From NCBI RefSeq assembly GCF_026283925.1, contig NZ_JAPDPF010000007.1:226256-290255 (forward strand): a stretch of 64,000 bases of DNA, written 5' to 3'. Made by a program: the position numbers and the translations under genes. The stretch is from Dyella halodurans. Its GTDB lineage: Bacteria; Pseudomonadota; Gammaproteobacteria; Xanthomonadales; Rhodanobacteraceae. The notes beneath the pieces are model-generated. The model was not told the origin of the DNA. It did not search any database and worked only from the letters and a program-made list of their open reading frames with translations. Position 1 is the first letter of the stretch. The number at the start of each line of letters is the position of its first letter. This document shows, piece by piece, positions 1 to 10,348 of the stretch.

Positions 1-983
1 TGCCAGATCAGCGGACGGCAGGGTACCTGCACGATCTCGCGACCGCGGTGCGCCTCGCCGATGATGCGTGCAGCCTCGTCGTCAACCACGTCGCCATAGG
101 CCGGCACCAGCACGGCGCCGTTGACGATCAGGTAGTTCGCGTACGACGCCGCCAAGCGGCGACCTTCGTCGAGGATCGGGCGCGCCCAGGGCAGGGGATG
201 GAGCTGGTACGGACGACCGTCCGGCGTGCGCAGGGCCGCCAGTTCCTCCCCCATGCGCTTGAGTTCGTCGTGGTGCGGATCGCTGGCGTCGTCGCAGGCC
301 TGGTACACGATGCGATCGCCAGGGGCGAAGCGAGCCAAGGTATCGATATGGGCGTCCGTATCGTCGCCTTCGAGATAACCGTAATCGAGCCACAACACGC
401 GGCGCGCATGCAGGCTGTCGCTGAGGATCTTGCTCATCTCTTCGCGCGACTGCTGCGGATGCCGCTGGACCAGACAGCGCCAGGTGGTCAGCACCGTGCC
501 GACGCCGTCGCTTTCGATGCCGCCGCCTTCCAGCGCCCAGTCGATGCGCTTGTGCGCCGCCTTGCCGAACACGCCTGCCTCCACCAGTCCGGCGATCAGC
601 GCGTCATCCTGCTCGGCACCGAACTTTCCGCCCCAGCCGGTGAAGCGAAAATCGGTGAGCTGGAACTTGCCATCCGCGGATTTCAGCGTGATCGGGCCCG
701 AATCGCGCAGCCAGGTGTCGTCGTAAGGCTGTTCCACCAGGCGGATCTGCGACAAGTCCACGCCTTCGCCGGTCAGCAGCGCATGCACGCGGATGCGCAG
801 TTCGTTGTCCGCGACCACGATGATCAGCGGCTGGAAGCGGGTGACCGCGGCGGCCAGTGCCACATACGTCGTCTCCACTTCGGCCAGGCGCTCGGCCCAG
901 TCGGTGTCGGCATGTGGCCAGGCGATCAGCACGGCCGATTGCGGCTCCCATTCCGCCGGTAGACGCAGGGTGGAGTCAGTCAT
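1..983 (-). CDS. aguA: Agmatine deiminase, 3' end cut by the window edge
   Basis: The reverse strand reads from an ATG at 983 to the window start without a stop, giving about 327 residues. The protein belongs to the agmatine/peptidylarginine deiminase family, which hydrolyses agmatine to N-carbamoylputrescine and ammonia on the route from arginine to putrescine. Diagnostic stretches are DDTWLRDSGP near residue 90, EGGGIESDG near 150 and DDTDAHID near 215. The C-terminal segment with the catalytic cysteine lies off the window, so an intact active site cannot be confirmed. The next pathway gene (N-carbamoylputrescine amidase) would be expected further left but is not visible. Family assignment is firm; cytoplasmic location is inferred from the absence of a signal peptide. 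Confidence 0.93.
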   Translation of the reverse strand, partial: MTDSTLRLPAEWEPQSAVLIAWPHADTDWAERLAEVETTYVALAAAVTRFQPLIIVVADNELRIRVHALLTGEGVDLSQIRLVEQPYDDTWLRDSGPITLKSADGKFQLTDFRFTGWGGKFGAEQDDALIAGLVEAGVFGKAAHKRIDWALEGGGIESDGVGTVLTTWRCLVQRHPQQSREEMSKILSDSLHARRVLWLDYGYLEGDDTDAHIDTLARFAPGDRIVYQACDDASDPHHDELKRMGEELAALRTPDGRPYQLHPLPWARPILDEGRRLAASYANYLIVNGAVLVPAYGDVVDDEAARIIGEAHRGREIVQVPCRPLIW

Positions 984-1211
984 TGAGGAATCTCGCGCTC
1001 GTGGGGAGGCCACCGTTGCCGGGGGGTAGGGCAACGGCGGAGCGCGAAGTTTACTTAAAAAGTACGATGAACCAATGACACGGGGCCTGGCGGCGCCTAA
1101 CAGGGGCCCTCAGGTCGAACGCCGTCGGCATGGCGTAGCGAAGCGACGTCAGCGCTCCAGGGCCGCAGCGCGATGGGGTGTGCGCCCCCACCGCCCATCC
1201 CCCATCCCGGC

Positions 1212-1568
1212 TTATTTCACCGAAGCGGGATTCGTATTGTTGCCCGCCGGCGTATTCAGCACCGCGTGGATCACATGGTTCTGCTCGAAGTACACGATGA
1301 AATTCGAGTAATCCCAGCGATTGATCACCGGCTGGCGGGGATTGCCGCCGCCGCGTGGTTCAAGCTTGCGCTGCGGGGCGCCGAACTTCTGTTCGACCTG
1401 GGCCATGGTCATGCCGCGGGTGGGCAGGTTCATGCCCTGTTCCTGCTGGACGCGATTGACGAGCAGGCTGTCCTGGCCGGCCTGGACGGGCATGGATGCG
1501 CCGGCCGCGGCCAGCAACACGATCATGGACAGGTTGATGCTGAGCTTGCTGATTCCGAACTTGTTCAC
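1212..1568 (-). CDS. Small exported protein with a BamE/SmpA-like motif
   Basis: 118 residues from a GTG start preceded at good spacing by a GAGAGGGG ribosome-binding site. Residues 1-30 form a signal peptide (short basic start, hydrophobic SMIVLLAAAGASM, then PVQAG), so it is probably periplasmic. The mature part contains MTMAQVEQKFGAP, the 'pay attention to the next step' motif typical of small SmpA/OmlA (BamE-like) and related periplasmic beta proteins, followed by a Tyr/Trp/Phe-rich end. There is no lipobox cysteine, so it is not a BamE lipoprotein itself. Function unknown. It is transcribed away from yheS, with the large palindromic element between them. Confidence 0.75.
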   Translation of the reverse strand: MNKFGISKLSINLSMIVLLAAAGASMPVQAGQDSLLVNRVQQEQGMNLPTRGMTMAQVEQKFGAPQRKLEPRGGGNPRQPVINRWDYSNFIVYFEQNHVIHAVLNTPAGNNTNPASVK

Positions 1569-2039
1569 GGGTCCCCTCTCCGCACAAGGCGATGCCGCGT
1601 CGTTGTAGCAGAACTATCCGGGCTATTCCATGCGAATCTGCGGCGAATGCGATGGGGTGGGCATAAGAGCCTGTTCACGGTCTCCGTGTGGCCCGCGTTG
1701 AGTGCGTGTGCTCGCCAGGGAGCGGTGCGTGGCGAAGCGCCTGCACGCGGGGAGGCGCCATGGATGGCGCCGGCTCTGAGGAGCGAGGACTGGTGGTCAG
1801 GTCGAGCCGCGCGCCGGTTCCTGGTGGGCACACGCACTCAACCCTCCGGGCCGGGTCTGTTTGCCCTCAGCCCCGCGTCATCACTCAGTCGTGTACGGAC
1901 GTACGCTCCTTCGTTCTTCCTTGGTCTACGCGCAAACAGCTCCCGGCGCGGGCCACACGGAGATCGTGAACAGGCTCTGGGGCCCGGTATGATGGGCGGC
2001 TGCGGGCGGCAGGACGCCCGGTCCGGATAAGCTCTTTCT
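1569..2039. other. Divergent intergenic region, no gene
   Basis: This 471-base gap separates the leftward secreted-protein gene from rightward yheS. It has no credible gene. Most of it is occupied by the nested palindromic element at 1667-1977, which must sit in or next to the promoters of both flanking genes. Confidence 0.7.
1667..1977. repeat. Multibranched palindromic element (three-way junction)
   Basis: Outer arms of 31 bases at 1667-1697 and 1947-1977 are reverse complements with one mismatch (GAGCCTGTTCACG at the left tip). Directly inside, 1698-1720 pairs with 1819-1841 (20 of 23 positions). A third stem pairs 1851-1864 with 1932-1946 (CCGGG and CTGTTTGC against GCAAACAG and CCCGG) and abuts the right outer arm. 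Smaller hairpins lie in the first loop (GGCG/CGCC at 1731-1741, GGCGCC twice at 1754-1771). The arrangement is that of a three-way junction. No target-site duplication is evident and no transposase is encoded. Confidence 0.8.
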
Positions 2040-3946
<1,907 letters not shown>

Positions 3947-3950
<4 letters not shown>

Positions 3951-4879
3951 GTCAGCGCATGAATGCTCCCGGGTCGAATCCGCTGGAATTGTGGCTGCCC
4001 GACCTCGGGCGTTTCGATCCCCAGCATCCCGTGCGTGCGCTGTTGCGCAAGGCGGATGGCCTGGCCTCCGGCGCCAAGGGATATCTCGCGGGACTGGCCG
4101 AGCGTTTCGTCGTTCCCGGTGGCCTGCCTGCCGCCGCCTTGACGCGTGAACTGATGGCCGGCGATGCGGCCGATGCCAGCTGGCTGTGCGCCGATCCCGC
4201 CTGGGTGCAGCCGGATCTCAACGGCGTGCGCCTGCTTGCCTGTGGGCAGATGCAGTTGAGCATGGAAGAGGCGCAGGCGTTCGCCAGGCCATTGAAGCCG
4301 GTCTTCGGCGATGCCGGGATGATCCTCGAGGTTTCATCGCCGGATCATTGGCATCTGCGCCTGCCCACCGACGCACCGTTGCCGGCCTTCGCCGCGCCCG
4401 AACAGGCGCTGGGCGAAGACCTGTTCGAACATCTGCCGCAAGGTGCGGACGGACGTCGTTGGCGCGTCCTGATCAATGAGGTGCAAGTGCTGTTGCATCA
4501 GCATCCGCTCAATGCCGAGCGTCGTGCGCGCGGCATGCCGCCAATCAATAGCCTGTGGCTGTGGGGCGGTGGGCGCTTGCCCGATGTGGTGCGTACTCGG
4601 CTGGCCGGTGTCATTGGCGACGATGTATTGCTTGGCGCACTGGCCAAGCGTGCCGGTATTTCTGTCGCCGCGCGCTCGGCTGCAAGCGTCGAGGCGGCCG
4701 CACCGGGCTGGATGATCGATCTGCAGGATCTGCCCGTGGACGAGATCGCCACCACCTGGTTGGCCAGCGTGCAGGTGCTCGCCCGGCGCCAGCCGCTGCA
4801 ACTGAGCTTCGCCAGCGGTGAGCGCTGGTTGAGCCATCCCTGGCATCGCCTGCGTTTCTGGCGCGGGAGTAGCCAATGA
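3947..4879 (+). CDS. PGM-like protein of the recJ operon, function unproven
   Basis: About 310 residues. Its ATG overlaps the yheS stop codon (ATGA at 3947-3950). A second in-frame ATG at 3959 is an alternative, because the GGAGG at 3941-3945 is too close to the first. The sequence matches a family annotated in Xanthomonadales as phosphoglycerate mutase, recognisable by the PPINSLWLWGGG stretch near residue 202. I see no histidine-phosphatase RHG motif and none of the metal/serine motifs of cofactor-independent mutases, so that annotation is doubtful. No signal peptide or membrane segment is present. Coupling to yheS upstream and recJ downstream (ATGA at 4876) suggests co-expression with a recombination/repair nuclease. 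Confidence 0.8.
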
Positions 4880-6600
4880 GGGTGGTCAGCCTGCGTCGAC
4901 GCCTGCCGCAAGGTGTACCGCATGGCTGGAGTACGGCCGTCCATCCGGTCCTGCAACAGGTTTACGCTGCCCGCGGCGTGCTGTGCCCTGAACATGCCGA
5001 ATATCGCCTGGCGCGCCTGCTTGCTCCGCAACAGTTGGGTGGGCTGGAGCGGGCGGTGGCACTGTTGATTGAAGCGATTCGCGGCGACTGGTTGATCCTC
5101 ATCGCCGGCGATTACGACTGCGACGGCGCCACCGGCACGGCCGTGGCGGTTCGCGGACTGCGCATGCTGGGCGCGCGTCAGGTCGACTACGCGGTGCCGA
5201 ATCGCTTCATCCACGGCTACGGACTCAGTCCGGCGCTGGTCGAGTCGTTGCAGCCCAAGCCGCAATTGATCGTCACCGTCGACAACGGCGTGGCGAGCGT
5301 GGCTGGCGTGGCGGTGGCGCAACAGCAGGGCATCCGCGTCATCGTCACGGATCATCACCTGCCGGGCGAGCAGTTGCCGGCCGCCGACGCCATGGTCAAT
5401 CCCAATCTGGCCGGCGATGAATTTCCCAGCAAGGCACTCGCCGGCGTGGGCGTGATGTTCTACCTGTTGCTCGCCTTGCGCGCGGCCTTGCGCGAGCAGG
5501 GCGATTTCGCGCCAGGGCAGGAACCGGATCTTTCAGTGCTGCTGGATCTGGTCGCCGTCGGCACCGTGGCGGATCTGGTGCCGCTGGATTTCAATAACCG
5601 CGTACTGGTCGAAGCGGGCCTCAAGCGTATTCGTGGCGGTCGCGCTTGCGCGGGTGTGGTGGCGCTGGTCGAAGCAAGTAAGCGCAGCCTGGCCACGCTT
5701 TGCGCCAGCGACCTGGGCTATGCCATTGGGCCGCGCCTGAATGCGGCTGGCCGGCTGGAAGACATGCGCCTGGGCGTCGAGTGCCTGCTCACCGACGATG
5801 TGTCGCAGGCGCGCCACTATGCGGAGTTGCTGAGCTCCATCAACCAGGAACGGCGTGAGCTGCAGGCGGCGATGGTGGCCGAGGCGGAAGTGATGGTGGC
5901 GCGCGCTGCCGACACCGACGCGGTCGGCGTGGCGCTGTTCGAGCCGAGTTGGCATGCCGGCGTGGTTGGCCTGGTGGCATCGAAACTGAAAGAACGACTT
6001 CATCGGCCCGTGATCGCCTTCGCGCCGGCCAGCGAAGATGCCGCCGACGAGTTGCGCGGATCAGCGCGATCCATCGCCGGTTTTCATATCCGCGACGCGC
6101 TGGCGATGATCGACGCGCGTCATCCCGGCCTGATCGAGCGCTTTGGCGGGCATGCGATGGCCGCCGGCCTGAGCCTCAAGACAGCGGACTACCCGCGCTT
6201 CGCCGCCGCGTTTGATGCGATTGCGCGTGAATGGCTGGACCAGGACCAGCTGCAGGCCGTGCAGCTGTCCGATGGCGAGTTGCCGCCTGGCGCGGCGACG
6301 CTGGAACTGGCACACCAGTTGCGCGCGGCGGGCCCCTGGGGGCAGGCGTTTCCCGAGCCCGTCTTCGACAACGTGTTCGAATGCGCGAGCTGGCGCTTGA
6401 TGGGCGAGCGGCATTTGCGCCTGAGCCTGCGCGACCCGCGCGATGGTTCGGTACATGATGCGGTGATGTTCAATGCCTACGAAGGCTCGCCGCCGCCGGT
6501 GTCACTGCGCGCGGTCTACGAACTGGTGATCAACGACTGGCAGGGGCGCGAGAGTCCGCGCCTGTTGTTGCGGCATATCGAGGCGCTGCAGTCGACGTAG
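4876..6600 (+). CDS. recJ: Single-stranded-DNA exonuclease RecJ
   Basis: 574 residues, normal length for RecJ, the 5'-to-3' single-strand exonuclease of RecF-pathway recombination, mismatch repair and base-excision repair. DHH-phosphoesterase motifs are present: DYDCDG (about 79-84), TVDNGVAS (about 134), VTDHHLPG (about 156) and IGPRLNAAGRLE (about 284). The DHHA1 domain carries GGHAMAAGLSL (about 424), followed by the C-terminal oligonucleotide-binding part. The start ATG overlaps the stop of the preceding gene in an ATGA, implying translational coupling. It is the last gene of the yheS operon; the next gene faces it. Confidence 0.97.
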   Translation: MRVVSLRRRLPQGVPHGWSTAVHPVLQQVYAARGVLCPEHAEYRLARLLAPQQLGGLERAVALLIEAIRGDWLILIAGDYDCDGATGTAVAVRGLRMLGARQVDYAVPNRFIHGYGLSPALVESLQPKPQLIVTVDNGVASVAGVAVAQQQGIRVIVTDHHLPGEQLPAADAMVNPNLAGDEFPSKALAGVGVMFYLLLALRAALREQGDFAPGQEPDLSVLLDLVAVGTVADLVPLDFNNRVLVEAGLKRIRGGRACAGVVALVEASKRSLATLCASDLGYAIGPRLNAAGRLEDMRLGVECLLTDDVSQARHYAELLSSINQERRELQAAMVAEAEVMVARAADTDAVGVALFEPSWHAGVVGLVASKLKERLHRPVIAFAPASEDAADELRGSARSIAGFHIRDALAMIDARHPGLIERFGGHAMAAGLSLKTADYPRFAAAFDAIAREWLDQDQLQAVQLSDGELPPGAATLELAHQLRAAGPWGQAFPEPVFDNVFECASWRLMGERHLRLSLRDPRDGSVHDAVMFNAYEGSPPPVSLRAVYELVINDWQGRESPRLLLRHIEALQST

Positions 6601-6630
6601 TACTTCGTACAGCGCCAGGCATCCGGCCGA

Positions 6631-7539
6631 TCAGTGGACGTCCTCGATCGGCGCAAACACCTCCAGCGCTCGATGCAGGTCCTGGCGCATCGAGCCGAAG
6701 TCCTGCCATGGGTCGCGTTTGAGCCTGGCAAGGCGCCGACGCGCCGAATGGATATCGAAATCATGGCCACTCTGGCTCTTGCCCAATTCGTCCCAGCGCA
6801 TGGGCATGGCGACCGGTGCGCCGGTGCGCGCACGCAACGAATACGACGCGATGGAGGTGGCTCCCCGCGTGTTCCGTAGATAGTCGATGAAGATTCTTCC
6901 TGACCGTTCCTGCTTGGACGCCTTGGCGATGAAGGTATGCGGATGCGTCGATGCCAGGCGTCGTGCAAACGCCTGGGTGAACCGCCTTGCATCATCCCAG
7001 GCACACGCCGGGTGCAGTGGCACGACCACATGCAGGCCCTTGCCACCGCTTGTGCGAACCAGGCTCTCCAGCATCGCGTCATCAAGCTGCTTCCTGATCA
7101 ACCGCGCGGCTGCAACGACCTCCGGCCAAGGTATGCCGGGCGCCGGATCGAGGTCGAAGACGAGGTAGTCGGCATGGTCCAGGGTCTCGGCCTTGGCGCT
7201 CCACGGATGGAATTCGATCGCGCCGAATTGCACCAGTTCGATGACGGACTTCGCATCGCGGGGGCATAGATAGTCGTCCATCGCACCACTTTCTTCCTTC
7301 AGGCGGATATGGCTGACGTGTTTCAGTCCGGGAAAAGGATGTTTCTGGAAAAAACCGGCTTGCCCGATGCCTTCAGGGCTACGCAACACCGATATTGGGC
7401 GTCCTGCCACGCCGGGAAGAAACCAGTCCATCACCGCCGCGTAGTAAGCGGCGACATCACGCTTGGCAATGCCGTCATCGGGATAGAGCACGCGCTCGGG
7501 GTGCGTGATGACGATGCCTTCGATGTGACGCGTGTTCAT
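6631..7539 (-). CDS. Stand-alone LigD-type polymerase (AEP primase-polymerase) domain
   Basis: 302 residues corresponding to only the polymerase domain of the NHEJ ligase LigD. ITHPERVLYPDDGIAKRD (11-28) is the usual beginning of this domain. VFDLDPAPG (127-135) carries the two metal-binding aspartates, RTSGGKGLHV (162-171) the nucleotide-binding loop, and FIDYLRNTRGATSIA (about 217-231) the third catalytic region. In LigD this module adds (ribo)nucleotides at double-strand breaks. No ligase or phosphoesterase domain and no Ku gene is in the window. The ORF is intact with an ATG start and only a weak upstream AAGG. It faces recJ. Confidence 0.9.
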   Translation of the reverse strand: MNTRHIEGIVITHPERVLYPDDGIAKRDVAAYYAAVMDWFLPGVAGRPISVLRSPEGIGQAGFFQKHPFPGLKHVSHIRLKEESGAMDDYLCPRDAKSVIELVQFGAIEFHPWSAKAETLDHADYLVFDLDPAPGIPWPEVVAAARLIRKQLDDAMLESLVRTSGGKGLHVVVPLHPACAWDDARRFTQAFARRLASTHPHTFIAKASKQERSGRIFIDYLRNTRGATSIASYSLRARTGAPVAMPMRWDELGKSQSGHDFDIHSARRRLARLKRDPWQDFGSMRQDLHRALEVFAPIEDVH

Positions 7540-7607
7540 GCGGCGGCTACCTTGGGATGAGTCCGATACACGAGCAGCAGCGTACTGCTCGCAAGCCGAC
7601 AGGCCGA

Positions 7608-7844
7608 TCAGGAGGCACGTGCTGCAAGCAAGGCCCGCAGCCGCTCCAGTATGTCGTCAGGCGCCATGCCTCTGAGGCGCAGCATCGCTCGCTCGGTCTC
7701 GCGTATCTGCATTTCGCCGACGGCATGCCTTCTCAGCTGCTCGCGAAGCAGGGCGTTCTCCTTTTCCAACAAACGGTAGAGCCGCAACAGTTCATCGAAC
7801 GCCCTGATCAGGCCCAACCGGGGATCCTCCGTTTCATGCGTCAT
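7608..7844 (-). CDS. Small coiled-coil protein
   Basis: 78 residues from the ATG at 7844 to a stop at 7608. The central part (about 14-58) is rich in Leu, Glu and Arg with heptad spacing (LLRLYRLLEKENALLREQL) and should form a coiled coil. The gene lies 68 bases upstream of the LigD-type polymerase gene on the same strand, so the two may be co-transcribed. A TTG at 7883 could extend it, but the ATG is more likely. I do not recognise a family. Strong helix periodicity and codon use like its neighbours support it being real. Confidence 0.6.
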   Translation of the reverse strand: MTHETEDPRLGLIRAFDELLRLYRLLEKENALLREQLRRHAVGEMQIRETERAMLRLRGMAPDDILERLRALLAARAS

Positions 7845-8159
7845 CAGACTTGGTCCCGTGACGTGAGGGGTACGAAACTGCAAGTCCGGCGGTTAATCAC
7901 GAGTGATGGGGAGATGCGTGCCGGGCGGGTTGGTTCAGATTGTGCTTCTCGTCTATTCAGGGAGGTCTGCGCCCCCCCCCTAAGGAGCGTGTGATGGACG
8001 GATCGATGTAGGGAAATTCCTACCTCACAATCAGTGAGAGACCGATAGGTCCCATGGATGAACGAGGGCATTCTTGCTCAGTCCACCAAGGGCAGCCTGG
8101 TGGGCTCGCTCCACGCCCATCGGGTCGTGGCGAGGCATCCTTTCTGACAGGGTCTGACG
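7845..8159. other. Intergenic region with a C9 run and a short palindrome
   Basis: This 315-base gap between two small genes contains nine consecutive C residues at 7972-7980 followed directly by TAAGGAG. A short palindrome GTAGGGAAATTCCTAC spans 8008-8023 (arms GTAGG/CCTAC). I see no convincing gene. Confidence 0.5.
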
Positions 8160-8396
8160 ATGGTCACGTATTCGCTCAAGCAGTCCAACGAAGGGCATTG
8201 GAGCGTGTGGCGTTCTGGCCTTTCGCTGTTCGGTGACCTGCGTCTGGAAGCGGCCATCAATCTGGCCCGGGAGGTGGCCCGCGACGAGCATCTGCGTTCG
8301 GGGCGTGCCGTCTGCGTGGAAATGCCGGGTCCGGCATCGAGCATTCGCCTCGCGAAATTTTCGCGTACTGCCGCGTCGACCATGTCGGCAGCCTGA
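8160..8396 (+). CDS. Small hypothetical protein
   Basis: 78 residues. It begins MVTYSLKQSNEGHWSVWR, a short beta hairpin pattern with aromatic residues, and continues with an amphipathic helix (about 30-45, EAAINLAREVARDEHLR) and a final strand. This resembles the compact layout of small DUF2188-like proteins, which have no established function. An AGGG lies about 8 bases before the ATG. No signal peptide or membrane segment. The gene stands alone between the coiled-coil protein and the exported amidohydrolase. It could be a chance reading frame, but composition and layout favour a real gene. Confidence 0.5.
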   Translation: MVTYSLKQSNEGHWSVWRSGLSLFGDLRLEAAINLAREVARDEHLRSGRAVCVEMPGPASSIRLAKFSRTAASTMSAA

Positions 8397-8507
8397 GGGC
8401 GACGAGGGGGCAGGACATCGTCGAAGGCGTACGGGCTGCTGCACGGCCGCTTGTCTGAATCGCATGGGCTAGGCAAAGTCGCCTACGTCTCCTCAGGGAA
8501 CCTACCC

Positions 8508-10184
8508 ATGCGCTGGTCGCTTCGTTGCTCCTCGGTCGCCTTGCTGGCCTTGGCCGTCCTGCCGTTGCAGGCGGCCACCTTGCTGGTCAACGCACATATC
8601 CACACCATGGACCCCGCCCAGCCGGAAGCCACCGCGCTGGCCTGGGGCAATGATGGCCGTCTGCTCGCCGTCGGCGATGCCACTGACCTGCAGACGCGTT
8701 ATCCGGATGCTGCCAAGGTCGATGCGAAAGGGTCCACGGTCATCCCGGGTCTGATTGACGCCCATGGCCATATGCTGGGCCTCGGCATGACGCACATCCA
8801 GGTGGATCTGGTCGGCACCCGCTCCAAGGCGGAGATCCTGGATCGCCTCAAGGCCTTTGCGGCCAAGTTGCCGAAGGACGCCTGGCTGGTGGGGCGCGGC
8901 TGGGACCAGAACCATTGGGCCGGCAAACAGTTCCCCACCGCGGCGGACCTGGACGGGCTCTTTCCCGATCGACCGGTCTATCTGGAGCGCATCGACGGCC
9001 ATGCCGTCTGGGTCAATTCGGCGGCGATGAAGCGGGCGACGAAAGCGCTTGATGGCGACTGGCAGCCCGAGGGCGGTCGCATTGTGCGCGCAGGCCAGAA
9101 AGCCAGTGGCGTACTGGTGGATGGTGCCCAGCATCTGGTGGGCGATGCGATGCCGCCGTTGACCCACGCGCAGACCCGCGATGCCTACAAGGCCGCCTTC
9201 GCGGACGCCGTGGCCGCCGGTTTGACGGGCGTGCATGATCCGGGCGTCAGCCTCGATGATTTCAAGGTGCTGCAGGAAATGGCCGCGGCGCACGAGATTC
9301 CGCTGCGTCTCTACGAGATGGCCGACGGCAACCACGCCGCACTCGACTGGCTCTGCGCGCAAGGCGGCCATTGGGCGGATGCCGGCGGGCGTCTGCAGAT
9401 GCGCACGGTGAAGCTCTACATGGATGGTGCGTTGGGCAGCCGTGGCGCGGCCTTGCTGGCTGACTACAACGACGATCACGGCAACCGCGGCATCCTGGTG
9501 ACGTCACCCGATGCGTATCGCACCGCCGTCGACAAGGCGCATCGCTGCCATGTGCAGGTGGCGACGCATGCCATCGGCGACCGTGGCAACCGCATGGTGC
9601 TCGATACCTACCAGGCCGTGCTGGGCGACGATGCGAAGAGCGATCACCGCTGGCGCGTCGAGCATGCGCAGATCGTGGCGCTCGACGATATCCCGCGGTT
9701 CGCGCAACTGCGGCTGATCGCTTCGATGCAACCGACCCATGCCACCTCCGACATGCCGTGGGCCGAGCAGCGCCTGGGTGCCGAGCGACTGAAGGGCGCC
9801 TATGCGTGGCAGCGTTTCATCCATGACAACGTGCCGCTGGCGTTCGGCTCCGACTTCCCGGTGGAGCATGTCAACCCGATGCTGGGCATCTATGCCGCGG
9901 TCACCCGGCAGGATCTGAACGGGCATCCGCCGGGCGGCTGGCTGCCGGATCAGCGCGTGAGTCGCCTCGAAGCGCTGGCGGGCTTCACCCGTGGGGCCGC
10001 CTATGCCGGCTTCATGGAAAACGACGTAGGCATGCTCAAGCCGGGCATGCGCGCGGACTTCGTGGTGCTGGATGGCGACCCTCTCAAGGTAGCACCGCGG
10101 CAGATCGCCGACCTGAAACCGATGAGCACCTGGGTGGATGGCAAGGTCGTTTACAAGGCGGAAACGACAAACGCCGCGCAGTAA
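8508..10184 (+). CDS. Exported amidohydrolase, YtcJ/NfdA-like
   Basis: 558 residues from the ATG at 8508, chosen because AGGGA lies 9 bases upstream and the first 22 residues form a clean signal peptide (basic MRWSLR, hydrophobic ALLALAVLPL, QAA cleavage). The mature enzyme is a metal-dependent hydrolase of the amidohydrolase superfamily: GLIDAHGHMLG (81-91) supplies the HxH metal ligands, VATHAIGDRGNRM the next histidine, and GSDFPVEHVNP the C-terminal aspartate. The end MLKPGMRADFVVLDGDPL is the typical rebuilt small beta domain. The nearest known group is YtcJ / N-substituted formamide deformylase. The actual substrate cannot be read from sequence; a periplasmic amide or cyclic-imide hydrolase is most likely. 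Confidence 0.88.
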   Translation: MRWSLRCSSVALLALAVLPLQAATLLVNAHIHTMDPAQPEATALAWGNDGRLLAVGDATDLQTRYPDAAKVDAKGSTVIPGLIDAHGHMLGLGMTHIQVDLVGTRSKAEILDRLKAFAAKLPKDAWLVGRGWDQNHWAGKQFPTAADLDGLFPDRPVYLERIDGHAVWVNSAAMKRATKALDGDWQPEGGRIVRAGQKASGVLVDGAQHLVGDAMPPLTHAQTRDAYKAAFADAVAAGLTGVHDPGVSLDDFKVLQEMAAAHEIPLRLYEMADGNHAALDWLCAQGGHWADAGGRLQMRTVKLYMDGALGSRGAALLADYNDDHGNRGILVTSPDAYRTAVDKAHRCHVQVATHAIGDRGNRMVLDTYQAVLGDDAKSDHRWRVEHAQIVALDDIPRFAQLRLIASMQPTHATSDMPWAEQRLGAERLKGAYAWQRFIHDNVPLAFGSDFPVEHVNPMLGIYAAVTRQDLNGHPPGGWLPDQRVSRLEALAGFTRGAAYAGFMENDVGMLKPGMRADFVVLDGDPLKVAPRQIADLKPMSTWVDGKVVYKAETTNAAQ

Positions 10185-10194
10185 GCGCGGCGTT
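10170..10194 (+). terminator. Hairpin overlapping the amidohydrolase stop codon
   Basis: Perfect 10-base-pair stem (AACGCCGCGC 10170-10179 with 10185-10194) and a five-base loop that contains most of the TAA stop codon. No long T run follows. Confidence 0.6.
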
Positions 10195-10206
10195 GCCTTG
10201 GCATTT

Positions 10207-10243
10207 CCCTCTCCCCTCCGGGGAGAGGGTAGGGTGAGGGGCC
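10207..10243 (+). repeat. CTCC-hairpin repeat, short copy
   Basis: CCCTCTCCCCTCCGGGGAGA hairpin followed by a GGGTGAGGGG tail: one member of the family found seven times in the window. It forms an inverted pair with 10293-10338 between two convergent genes. Confidence 0.8.
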
Positions 10244-10292
10244 AATCTTGCGATAGGGCCAACTGACAAGCGGGCTTCGCTTGAACTTTCCA

Positions 10293-10338
10293 GCGAGCAC
10301 CCACCCCTCACCTCAGTCCTCTCCCCCGAGGGGAGAGG
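10293..10338 (-). repeat. CTCC-hairpin repeat, inverted copy
   Basis: Reverse-orientation copy of the same family: starts GCGAGCACCCACCCCTCACC and ends with the CTCCCCCGAGGGGAG hairpin. Together with 10207-10243 it could fold into a large stem between the convergent amidohydrolase and azoR genes. Confidence 0.8.
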
Positions 10339-10348
10339 AAGTAAGGGC

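Noticed and set aside
48..962. Long plus-strand frame of 304 codons
   Set aside because: It is antisense to the clear agmatine deiminase gene and has no recognisable protein motifs.
1667..1977. Insertion-sequence remnant with terminal inverted repeats
   Set aside because: No target-site duplication and no transposase fragment; retained as a structural repeat instead.
1173..2030. Long plus-strand frame across the palindromic element
   Set aside because: It runs antisense through the small secreted-protein gene and then through the repeat; composition is not protein-like.
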